Assembly: GCA_900149785.2 (NCBI GenBank)
Contig: FSSI02000008.1
Span: forward strand, 62,001 to 126,000
Direction of reading: 5' to 3'
Length of the DNA: 64,000 bases
From: Sodalinema lacuna_A
GTDB taxonomy: Bacteria > Cyanobacteriota > Cyanobacteriia > Cyanobacteriales > Geitlerinemataceae
Position numbers and translations under genes: made by a program. The notes under the pieces were generated by a model that had not been told where the DNA came from, made no database searches, and saw only the letters and a program-made list of their open reading frames with translations. Below, in pieces: positions 6,878 to 15,073 of this stretch; within the stretch, counting starts at the first letter, position 1; each line of letters begins with the position of its first letter.

Positions 6878-9838
6878 ATGTCCCTCCCCCCCTTCCTCGC
6901 CGCATGTCTCGTTCTCATCGCCAGTGTTCTCCTCGGGGGACTGCCCCTGCTGGCGGCGATCGTCCGTTGGGTGAGCGATGAAGACCTCTCCCATCAAGGA
7001 ACCGGCAATCTGGGCGTGTCCGCCGCCTTCTACCACGGCGGAACCGTTGCCGGCATCCTGGCCGTTCTCTCAGAAGCCAGCAAAGGCATTCTGGTGGTCT
7101 TACTGGCTCGCTGGATGCTACCCCAACTGCCCAGTTTTGAACTAGTCGCCCTGATTGCATTAGTCCTCGGACGTTATAGCTTTAAACAAGGGGCCGGAAC
7201 CACCAACACCGTTTGGGGAATCGTCACCCATGACTGGCGGATTGCCCTGTTTGTTGCCCTAATCAGTGGCGCCAGTTTTACCCTGATTCGCGAGCGTCAG
7301 GCGGGGCGTACCCTCTCCCTCGCCCTGCTTCCGGCCATCACCTGGATGCTCTATCCCCAGAGTCCGGGGCGATTACTCGCCGCTCTTGGACTCAGTTGTG
7401 CCTTGTACCTCATTTATCAAACCATGTCCGACGATCTTGATTTACCTGTTCGCGGGGGACAACCCGAAACCCGTAAACTCTTTCAGTTCTTCCGAGCCGA
7501 TCGCGTGTTATTGAGTCTCGATCGCCCCCTCACCTCAGAACGAGTGGGTGGTAAAGCCGCCACCCTCTCCCGTTTACGACTCTGGGGGTATCCCGTCCCT
7601 CCCGGTTGGGTCTTTCTGCCAGGGGACGATTCTCAACTGTTTGCCGAAGCCCTCGATCCTCAGCCTAACCAGCCTCTCATTGCCCGTTCATCGGCTCTTG
7701 GAGAAGATAGCCAACAGGCCACCGCCGCCGGACAATATGACAGCGTCCCCAACCTCACCAGTCGTCCCGCCTTAGAAGAAGCCCTCGATCGCTGTCTGGC
7801 CTCCTATGACAACCCCGCCGCCTTGCAATATCGCCAGGAACGACAAGCGGATAACCAGGGCGAGGGAGAATCTTGGGGAGCGATGGCGGTTTTAGTCCAA
7901 GAACAGGTGGCGGGAGTCTTTTCCGGGGTAGCCTTTAGTCGCGATCCGGTCTCTCGGTGTGGCGATAGCGTCGCCATCGAATGTTTACCCGGAGAGGCCG
8001 CTCAGGTGGTATCGGGCCAAGTTACGCCCGAACGCTATCGGGTCGAGGTGTCCTCAGACTTCGGGGATCTCGATTGGCGATCGCCGGCCACCGGACAAGA
8101 TGAACGTCTCGTGGTCAGCGGCGACGAGGGAGATGTTCCCACCACCCTACTGCGACGAGTGGCCGTCCTGGCCCGGGAATTAGAACAACGACTGCAAAAC
8201 GTCCCCCAGGACATCGAATGGAGTTATGACGGAGACACCCTCTGGGTGCTGCAAGCTCGCCCCATCACCACCCTACTGCCCATCTGGACGCGACAAATTG
8301 CCGCCGAGGTGATTCCCGGCTTTATTCGTCCCCTCACCTGGTCCATCAACCGCCCCCTTACCTGTGGCGTTTGGGGGGAAATCTTCACCCTCGTCCTCGG
8401 CGATCGCGCCCAAGGCTTAGATTTCAGTCAAACCGCCACCCTGCACTATTCCAGCGCCTATTTCAACGCCTCGTTGCTTGGGGATATCTTCCTACGCATG
8501 GGACTTCCGCCCGAGAGTCTAGCCTTTTTAACCGAGGGGGCTTCGATGAGTCGTCCCTCCTGGCGAGCCACCCTCAGCAATATCCCCGGCTTGCTGCGAC
8601 TGCTTCGTCGTCAATGGCGGTTAGAGTCTGACTTTCAAGCCGATTATCGTCACACCTTGCAGCCACTCCTAGAGGCCTTAGAGACTGATCCCGCCTGTCG
8701 CTTCAGTGGCGATCGCCGGCTCCCTCTCCAAACTCCCGAAGCCCTAATTGAGCGAATTCAAGGCATCTTAGAGGGCTTAGAACTCGTCACCTACTACAAC
8801 ATCCTCGCCCCCCTCGGCTTTGCGGCCAAGAAAGCCCTTTTCAACGTGGACGAGACGAGTTTAGACAATGGGGCCATGCCTGAAGTGGCTGCCCTAACAG
8901 CTCTCGAAAACATCGCCGAGTCAGCCCGTCATCTGCTCCCTCAGGGCCGTCTCGATGGAGCAGAGTTATTTACCCATCTAGCAGAACGTAACGATGGCCA
9001 GCAAATTCTCCAGCAGTTGGAGGAGTTTTTAGAGCAGTTTGGCTATCTCAGTGAAGTGGGAACCGATATTGCCGTGGACACCTGGCGCGAGGATCCACGC
9101 CCAGTCCGCGCCCTGTTTGCTCAATTGGTGCAAAATGACAATTTGGGGGGTTCACGGCGCTCTAAGCCACCAAAATCAGAGGCTGGAGTAGTACAACGGG
9201 CGCTCAACCTCAAGGGTCAGGTGGCTGAAGTCTACAGTCGTTTGCTGGCTCAGTTGCGTTGGAGTTTTCTGACCTTAGAACAGCTCTTGATCGAATCGGG
9301 CCAGTTGCACCATCAAGGGGAGATCTTCTTTTTAGTGGTTCATGAAGTGCGGGGATTGGTGGCTGGGGAGAATCCCAGTTTGGTAGAGTTGGTTCCTGAG
9401 TTGGTGGCTCAACGACAGGCCAAGTGGGAGCGCGATCGCCAACGACCCGAAATTCCCTATGTCAGCTATGGAACCCCTCCCATGACTCTCTTAACGCCCT
9501 CGAACCAACAGGCGCGATCGCAGCTGTCCGGGATTGGCGCTAGTGCCGGCCAAGCTGAGGGCCAGGTTAAGGTGGTGCGACAACTGGCCGATGCCTTGCA
9601 ATTACAGCCCCAGACCATTTTAGTCGTCCCCTACACGGACTCGGGCTGGATGCCCCTGTTAGCTCGGGCCAGTGGCTTAATTTCTCAGGTTGGGGGACGC
9701 TTATCTCATGGGGCGATCGTCGCCCGCGAATATGGCATTCCGGCCGTCATGAATGTACCCAACGCCACGAACCTCCTCAAAGATGGCCAACGGGTTCGTC
9801 TTGATGGTGAAACCGGAACCATTGATATCCTCTCTTGA
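6878..9838 (+). CDS. PlsY-like membrane domain fused to PEP-synthase/rifampicin-phosphotransferase-like domains
   Basis: 986 residues in three parts. Residues 1-185 form several membrane helices resembling PlsY acyl-phosphate:glycerol-3-phosphate acyltransferase, with GTGNLGVSAAF in place of GSGNxGATN and a degenerate GGKG region (KQGAGTTNT). Residues about 205-465 are an ATP-grasp PPDK N-terminal domain: VGGKAATLSRL, ARSSALGEDS, VFSGVAFSRDP, DIEWSYDGDTLWVLQARPI. A long linker leads to a C-terminal PEP-utilising mobile domain with the phosphohistidine in GGRLSHGAIVARE (His944). The PEP-binding TIM barrel of true PEP synthase is absent, so the order recalls rifampicin-phosphotransferase-type enzymes. 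The substrate is unknown. The frame extends upstream into the heptamer repeat, so ATG 6878 is chosen. Confidence 0.85.
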   Translation: MSLPPFLAACLVLIASVLLGGLPLLAAIVRWVSDEDLSHQGTGNLGVSAAFYHGGTVAGILAVLSEASKGILVVLLARWMLPQLPSFELVALIALVLGRYSFKQGAGTTNTVWGIVTHDWRIALFVALISGASFTLIRERQAGRTLSLALLPAITWMLYPQSPGRLLAALGLSCALYLIYQTMSDDLDLPVRGGQPETRKLFQFFRADRVLLSLDRPLTSERVGGKAATLSRLRLWGYPVPPGWVFLPGDDSQLFAEALDPQPNQPLIARSSALGEDSQQATAAGQYDSVPNLTSRPALEEALDRCLASYDNPAALQYRQERQADNQGEGESWGAMAVLVQEQVAGVFSGVAFSRDPVSRCGDSVAIECLPGEAAQVVSGQVTPERYRVEVSSDFGDLDWRSPATGQDERLVVSGDEGDVPTTLLRRVAVLARELEQRLQNVPQDIEWSYDGDTLWVLQARPITTLLPIWTRQIAAEVIPGFIRPLTWSINRPLTCGVWGEIFTLVLGDRAQGLDFSQTATLHYSSAYFNASLLGDIFLRMGLPPESLAFLTEGASMSRPSWRATLSNIPGLLRLLRRQWRLESDFQADYRHTLQPLLEALETDPACRFSGDRRLPLQTPEALIERIQGILEGLELVTYYNILAPLGFAAKKALFNVDETSLDNGAMPEVAALTALENIAESARHLLPQGRLDGAELFTHLAERNDGQQILQQLEEFLEQFGYLSEVGTDIAVDTWREDPRPVRALFAQLVQNDNLGGSRRSKPPKSEAGVVQRALNLKGQVAEVYSRLLAQLRWSFLTLEQLLIESGQLHHQGEIFFLVVHEVRGLVAGENPSLVELVPELVAQRQAKWERDRQRPEIPYVSYGTPPMTLLTPSNQQARSQLSGIGASAGQAEGQVKVVRQLADALQLQPQTILVVPYTDSGWMPLLARASGLISQVGGRLSHGAIVAREYGIPAVMNVPNATNLLKDGQRVRLDGETGTIDILS

Positions 9839-10036
9839 GTCTAGTTGTGAAACTGGCAGCAAGCCAAATCCCTTGTTACCCTAGGGATAGCAGTACCCCC
9901 ATGAGATCACCCATCTCCGAATCCCTAACATCATTCAGGATGTATCGCTCCCCCATCGAGGCTTCAACATCGCCGACTGGATCTCTAGGGTTGAGTGGCT
10001 CGTTGCGCCTCGGTTCTATATCCCAAGGAGGCCCTT

Positions 10037-10363
10037 ATGAAATCCAGCTTGTTTGCCATCACGGTGATAATCCTCGGAGTGATTGGCGTAAGTCCTCAGG
10101 CCAGTGCCGATGAAGCTGAATCCTTAGAGTTAGATGAAAATGTTAGTACTCGGGTTGAAGACTTACGACTCGACGAAATTCGCACCACTCCCGAGCCTCA
10201 AGAAGAACTACAACTTCCGGAACTGTTAGAAACGTTGAATTATCAGGGACTGATGTTTGATTCGGTGACGATTCAAATCAACGATCCTGATCGCCTTCCT
10301 CAAGAGCAAGCCAGTCAGTTTAACCTACGCATGGCCATCGAAGAACCTCAACGACAACAGTAG
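10037..10363 (+). CDS. Small secreted hypothetical protein
   Basis: 108 residues with a clear signal peptide (hydrophobic 5-19, cleavage after SPQASA near 24), then an acidic, Leu/Glu-rich mature part with no recognised domain. AAGGAG sits six bases before the ATG, which fixes the start. Probably periplasmic. It lies alone between the fusion gene and the convergent KDPG aldolase gene. Function unknown. Confidence 0.75.
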   Translation: MKSSLFAITVIILGVIGVSPQASADEAESLELDENVSTRVEDLRLDEIRTTPEPQEELQLPELLETLNYQGLMFDSVTIQINDPDRLPQEQASQFNLRMAIEEPQRQQ

Positions 10364-10369
10364 TGGTTA

Positions 10370-11002
10370 TTACGGGTACATCTCTCGCCAGACTCGCGAT
10401 CGCGCCTCCACGGACGACCAATTCTCACGGGCGATATCTGACGGCGCAAACAGTCCCGTTGACACCCCCACCGCCACGGCCCCGGCCTCAAAAAAGGCTG
10501 GGGCCGTTTCTTGGGTGACGCCTCCCGTGGGAATCAGGGGAATCCCTCCTAGGGGAACCTGTAGACTCCGTAAATACTGAACCCCCCCCACAGCGGAGAT
10601 GGGAAACACTTTGACGGCCGTGGCTCCGGCCTGCCAGGCCTGGATAATCTCCGTCGGGGTTAAGGCTCCGGGGATCATAGGAACCCCAGCGGCGATCGCC
10701 ATCTCCAACAGACTCACATCCAAATGAGGACTAAAAAGAAATTGCGCCCCAGCGGCGATCGCCTCAGCCACCGCCGCCCTCGTCATGACGGTTCCTGCCC
10801 CAATTTGAGCGTGAGGGAACGATCGCCGTAGTCGTTCAACCAAAACCCCGGGGCGATCGCTAGTCCACGTGACCTCCAAATAAGACAGGCCCCCGGCGAT
10901 GGCCGCCGCCGCCATGCGTTCCCCCACCATCAGAGACGGCGCACGCATCACGGCGATCACCGGTTTTTGTTGTAAGCCCTCAAGCCATCGCCAATCCCTC
11001 AC
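10370..11002 (-). CDS. eda: KDPG/KHG aldolase
   Basis: Cleaves 2-keto-3-deoxy-6-phosphogluconate to pyruvate and glyceraldehyde 3-phosphate (Entner-Doudoroff pathway) and usually also acts on 4-hydroxy-2-oxoglutarate. 210 residues, typical length. Visible motifs are YLEVTW with the catalytic Glu, IGAGTVMTRAAV, FLFSPHLD, PGALTPTEI, and AVKVFPISAVGG with the Schiff-base Lys. The glycine-rich IPTGGV phosphate-binding segment follows. It is convergent with the small secreted gene, six bases apart. Confidence 0.93.
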   Translation of the reverse strand: MRDWRWLEGLQQKPVIAVMRAPSLMVGERMAAAAIAGGLSYLEVTWTSDRPGVLVERLRRSFPHAQIGAGTVMTRAAVAEAIAAGAQFLFSPHLDVSLLEMAIAAGVPMIPGALTPTEIIQAWQAGATAVKVFPISAVGGVQYLRSLQVPLGGIPLIPTGGVTQETAPAFFEAGAVAVGVSTGLFAPSDIARENWSSVEARSRVWREMYP

Positions 11003-11039
11003 CGTTTAGATTTCTCCCTTATCTAGCTGATGGCGAGGT

Positions 11040-13952
11040 CTACACACCCGGACACATGGAGCGATCGCTCTCCTCAATGGTAGGATTCGTCGTCAAGTAA
11101 TCATCGAGCCAATCGCAGCCGAGGCTCATCAACGCCCCCACCTCCACTTCTTCAATGGACTCGCGCATCTCCTCTAGGGGATCGATGTCCCAGAGAATCA
11201 AGGTGCGATCGGCACTCGCTGAGATTAACTTCTCACCATCCGTACTGAAATCCAAGGCCCGAACCCAATTTTGGTGTCCAGACAAGGTTTTCAGCAACGT
11301 TCCCTCAAGATCCCAAAGACGCACCGTATTGTCCTTACCGGCCGAGGCCAACACCTGACCATCTGGACTAAACGCTGCATCCCAAACCCAGTCCGTATGA
11401 CCCTCCAAGATCGCCACCGGGGTCGTCTCAAACTGGCCATCCTGCCATTTCCAAACGCGAATCGTTTTATCACCACTAGCCGTCGCCAGATATTGACCAT
11501 CTGAACTCAGACTCAAAGCATTAATCCAGCCATTATGAGCCTGAAACTCTTGCAGCAACTCACCCTCGAATGACCAAACCTTTACCCGTCCGCCACCACC
11601 GACGGAGACTAAGCCTTGATCCTCAGGCAAAAATCCCACATCCGTCGCTTCCGACTCATGCACCTCATCAAACTGTTGTAGAATCTCCCCGTCACTCAAA
11701 CGCCAGAGAATCAAACGCCGTTCAGCCCCCGCTGAAGCCATCAATTCACCATTATCAGACACCGCAAAATTTTTCACCGTGGCCTCATGGCCTTCAAATA
11801 ACCGCACTGGCTCGCGTCCCTCACCATTGAGCAACGCCGGTAAATCCCACAATTGCAGAGCACCATCATAGCTGGCCGTAATGATAAAGCGGCCATCCGT
11901 TGTGAAGTGAGACGATCGCATTCCCGAGGAATACTCCACGGTTTGCAGTAACTGCGCCCCATCTCCCTGCCAGATATTCAGGGTGGTATCCGCGACCGAA
12001 CCAATCAGATCATTCGGGCTAAAGCGGACACCCTTGACCCCCGCGCGATGGCCTTGGAGAATTTCCACCACCGCCCCCTCAATACTCCGCAAACGCACGG
12101 TCGCATCATCACTACCCGAGGCGATCGTGTTGCCGTCGGGAGAGAATTGCACAGTACGAACACTGGCATCATGACCACTAAAGGTTTTCAAGAGAATCCC
12201 CTGAAGATTCCACAGTCGCACCGTATCATCATCACTCCCGGTCACCAGGGTTTTACCATCCGGGGCAAAGCTGACACTACGAACCCAGTTACTATGGGCG
12301 CCCAAAGTTTGGTAAGGCTCGCCATCTAGCTGCCAAATAATGACCGTGTTGTCAGAACTGGCACTGGCGATATAGTTCTCATCGAGGGAAATATCAATAT
12401 CCCAGACCTTATCACTATGGCCCGAAAACACCTGAATCGGGGCCATAGGCTGATCTTGAGCCAGAGGATTTTGCCGCACATTGACAATCCCTTGAATCTC
12501 AACCTCCTCAGCCATCCCGGCCTCCTCCTGACCCTCATCCTCCGCTATGGCCTCTGTTTCACCGGCGGCGGCCAGTAACTCAGCGAACGACCATTGTTTG
12601 ACAAAGGTATCATGACCGGACGTAAACATCGTGCTGCCATCAGCACTAAAGATAATGTCATTGACATCTCCCTGATGCGCGATAAACGAGGCGTGCAGGG
12701 TCCCATCGCTATCCCATAACCAGACGCGTCCATCGATATCCCCGGTGAGGAGATAGTCTTGGTTCGGGTGAACCCGTGCCGATCGCACACTGGCATCATG
12801 GACTAAGCTGTGCAGCAGTTCACCGTCCTCAACCTCCCAAATTTTGGCCGTTCCATCTTGGGACGCAGAAATAATGCGATCGCTCTCCGGAAACACCTCC
12901 NCCCGCCGTACATTATCATCATGCTCTAAAACATGTTTGACACTCCCATCAATGTTCCAAATCCGCACCGTACTGTCATCACTCGCTGAAACAATAAACT
13001 CTCCATTGGGTGCATAACGAATGCGATTGATTTGGTCTTGATGACCATTAAAGCGGTTTTTCTCTTGGACGTTATAGACCGCATCCCGCAGGGTTTCAAA
13101 AGTTTGCTCCTCAAGATTGCTCGGGAAGTTTTGAGCGCTCTCCAAATTCGAGGCCGCTTGTACAGCAAATTGTAGGGCCTCCAAATCATCATCGGTAAAC
13201 CGACGGGCTTGAGACAGAGCCACTAACGCCCGTACATTTTGCTCGCGGGCTAGGTTGCGTTGCTGCACCGCTTCCGCCCGTTCTTTCACCGCCACCACCG
13301 CCAGAATCAAGGTGACCACTAAACCCGCTGCAACCCCAGTTAGGGTCGCCTTCTGCCGTTTGGATTGTTCCTGGCCACTAGCCAGCACATATTGAGTTTG
13401 CAAAGGCGTGGGTTTGGGATCTTTGCCTTCGGCAATTCCCAGCCATTGTTCAGCTTGTTTGAGGTCATCTCCCCGTAACGCATAACTGGGATTGCGGTTT
13501 TTGCTGTCCCATTCTAACGCCCGTTTTTGGAGCCGGGTATGAGCTTTAACATGGTCTAAATCCGTATCTAATGTCGATAGAAGTTTGGGGAACGCCGCGT
13601 CGAAGGTTTCTGGATCATCATAAAAGAAAATCCAGTTTAGTTTGGCAAGTTCTGGGTGAACATCATCATAGGACACTTCTTTGTGAACAATGGGAACCAA
13701 TCGTTTATTATTCGCTACGGCATGATCGACTTCTTCACGGCATACCTGAGATTTCACGGAATCGGGACTAAGGACAAACACAAAGTTGTCCCCCGCTTCA
13801 ATCCCTCGATAGATTTCGTCACGCCAATCTGAGTTAAGAGGGATATTTTCCCAATCAACCCACACCTCTCGCTTGGCATCACAAAAGGCTTGATAGAGTT
13901 TTTGCACAAACTCTTTGTCGCGGCGGCAGTAGGAAATAAAAGCGTCTGTCAT
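11040..13952 (-). CDS. TIR domain-WD40 repeat membrane protein
   Basis: 970 residues. Residues 1-130 are a TIR domain (DAFISYCRRD, WVDWENIP, FVFVLSPDS, SQVCREEV with the likely catalytic Glu74). A linker is followed by one membrane helix (about 203-222) and an alpha-helical segment. About a dozen WD40 blades then run to near residue 940 (repeated GHxxxV, FSPDG and VRLW motifs). Bacterial TIR domains often cleave NAD and act in defence or signalling (established); WD40 propellers bind partners. A signalling or defence sensor is plausible but unproven. Codon 351 contains the ambiguous base at 12901. No partner effector gene is adjacent; the next genes upstream are C39 peptidases. Confidence 0.88.
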   Translation of the reverse strand: MTDAFISYCRRDKEFVQKLYQAFCDAKREVWVDWENIPLNSDWRDEIYRGIEAGDNFVFVLSPDSVKSQVCREEVDHAVANNKRLVPIVHKEVSYDDVHPELAKLNWIFFYDDPETFDAAFPKLLSTLDTDLDHVKAHTRLQKRALEWDSKNRNPSYALRGDDLKQAEQWLGIAEGKDPKPTPLQTQYVLASGQEQSKRQKATLTGVAAGLVVTLILAVVAVKERAEAVQQRNLAREQNVRALVALSQARRFTDDDLEALQFAVQAASNLESAQNFPSNLEEQTFETLRDAVYNVQEKNRFNGHQDQINRIRYAPNGEFIVSASDDSTVRIWNIDGSVKHVLEHDDNVRRXEVFPESDRIISASQDGTAKIWEVEDGELLHSLVHDASVRSARVHPNQDYLLTGDIDGRVWLWDSDGTLHASFIAHQGDVNDIIFSADGSTMFTSGHDTFVKQWSFAELLAAAGETEAIAEDEGQEEAGMAEEVEIQGIVNVRQNPLAQDQPMAPIQVFSGHSDKVWDIDISLDENYIASASSDNTVIIWQLDGEPYQTLGAHSNWVRSVSFAPDGKTLVTGSDDDTVRLWNLQGILLKTFSGHDASVRTVQFSPDGNTIASGSDDATVRLRSIEGAVVEILQGHRAGVKGVRFSPNDLIGSVADTTLNIWQGDGAQLLQTVEYSSGMRSSHFTTDGRFIITASYDGALQLWDLPALLNGEGREPVRLFEGHEATVKNFAVSDNGELMASAGAERRLILWRLSDGEILQQFDEVHESEATDVGFLPEDQGLVSVGGGGRVKVWSFEGELLQEFQAHNGWINALSLSSDGQYLATASGDKTIRVWKWQDGQFETTPVAILEGHTDWVWDAAFSPDGQVLASAGKDNTVRLWDLEGTLLKTLSGHQNWVRALDFSTDGEKLISASADRTLILWDIDPLEEMRESIEEVEVGALMSLGCDWLDDYLTTNPTIEESDRSMCPGV

Positions 13953-14304
13953 GGTTGATACACCTGATATTAGTCAACAAATAGTAGCCAACAACAAAAC
14001 TGAGTTATGTTGTGGTTTTTAGTGTGCTGTTTGCAGCTTAGCAAAAGATTGAAACTCTAGGGTTTCTGATCTCAAAAACATACCATGAACTGTACTCACC
14101 TTTTTTGATAACAGGTGAAACCAGTTTTTTATGAAATCTTTGACGTGGAAAATGACAAGCCCAATTGATTTTAGATAAAAACCCTTGTCGTAGCAGTGGA
14201 TTTTTTACCCGTACAATTTGCTTGTCCAATACACTGTTGATTGTTTCAGAGATTAGCTCAGAGATTAGCTCAGAGATTGGCTCAAAAACAACAACTTAAC
14301 AACA
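13953..14304. other. Intergenic region upstream of the TIR-WD40 gene
   Basis: 352 bases, AT-rich, with no convincing gene. It contains the 12-bp triple repeat at 14247-14282 and should hold the TIR-WD40 promoter. A 63-codon open frame on the minus strand has no start signal or recognisable content. Confidence 0.55.
14247..14282 (+). repeat. Three tandem copies of a 12-bp unit
   Basis: CAGAGATTAGCT at 14247-14258 and 14259-14270, then CAGAGATTGGCT at 14271-14282. The third copy differs at one base. It lies downstream of the C39 peptidase stop. Confidence 0.9.
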
Positions 14305-15009
14305 TCACTTAGAAACATAATGAATCCATAAATCTCCATCCGTCCCACAAACACGACTCATCATGCCGTACGAATACGTCAACCCTTCCCCAGTCCGTTG
14401 GCTGTCATAGCCCCATTCATACCATTCCCCATAGGGATCATTGACAATCCAACCGCGATCGTTATAACCACGAATCACAATAATATGTCCTGATTTCGTG
14501 AACCAACCATGAACAATCACTGGGTTTCCGGCGGCCAACCAATCTTTGACTTGTCCCCATTTTGCATCGGGTTGAAAGTCATCCTGATACCCGTAGGCGC
14601 GAATCACTTTTGCTAAATCCACGGGAGAGTGACGAGACAAGCCATTATCAAGACAGTATTGATAGAGTTCATCTTCGAGTTGATCGCCCCATTGATTGAC
14701 CGGAGGATGTCCCAAATAAGCCAAACACATCGCCGCACAAGTCACATTGCAAGACCCATGAGGATTATTGACGTTATCGAGTTGCGATAAATAGGGAACC
14801 GCTAAATTCGTCTGTTGAGGGATTCCGGGACTTAGGGTTTGTGTTTCTGGAGGTTGAGGAGGATTGCGCCAAAGGTTAACGAAATCGGAAGTTGCTTCGA
14901 GCAGTTCAGGATGAGTTTGGCGAAGTTCTTGTTCAAGATAAGCTAACGCCGCATCTTGATGAGAATTGCCTTGATAGTATTTAGCAACCTTGACTAAAGA
15001 AATGGTCAT
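14305..15009 (-). CDS. C39-family cysteine peptidase (short paralogue)
   Basis: 234 residues. N-terminal helical segment 1-50 (MTISLVKVAKYY and LWRNP), a Pro-rich linker, then a C39/papain-like domain: LDNVNNPHGSCNVT with the nucleophile Cys87, VIVHGWFTKSGHIIVI with His175, and WIVNDPYGEW with Asp191. There is no signal peptide. The N-terminal segment and peptidase are shared with the longer upstream paralogue, so the two arose by duplication. C39 peptidases cleave Gly-Gly leader peptides in peptide export, but free-standing forms have other, mostly unknown targets. The spacing to the upstream gene is 64 bases, and the two probably share a transcript. Confidence 0.85.
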   Translation of the reverse strand: MTISLVKVAKYYQGNSHQDAALAYLEQELRQTHPELLEATSDFVNLWRNPPQPPETQTLSPGIPQQTNLAVPYLSQLDNVNNPHGSCNVTCAAMCLAYLGHPPVNQWGDQLEDELYQYCLDNGLSRHSPVDLAKVIRAYGYQDDFQPDAKWGQVKDWLAAGNPVIVHGWFTKSGHIIVIRGYNDRGWIVNDPYGEWYEWGYDSQRTGEGLTYSYGMMSRVCGTDGDLWIHYVSK

Positions 15010-15040
15010 GATTCATTTAGCAAACGATTGGGACATCAAA

Positions 15041-15066
15041 CAATTGACAAGATCAATTGACAAGAT
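15041..15066 (+). repeat. Two tandem copies of a 13-bp unit
   Basis: CAATTGACAAGAT twice without a gap, in the short space between the two C39 peptidase genes. Confidence 0.85.
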
Positions 15067-15073
15067 TGGGGGC

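Noticed and set aside
9835..10113. Open frame between the PlsY-like fusion and the small secreted protein
   Set aside because: It overlaps the signal peptide gene in another frame, has no start signal and its translation is low-complexity Ser/Pro.
14038..14229. 63-codon minus-strand frame upstream of the TIR gene
   Set aside because: AT-rich spacer, no ribosome site, no recognisable content.
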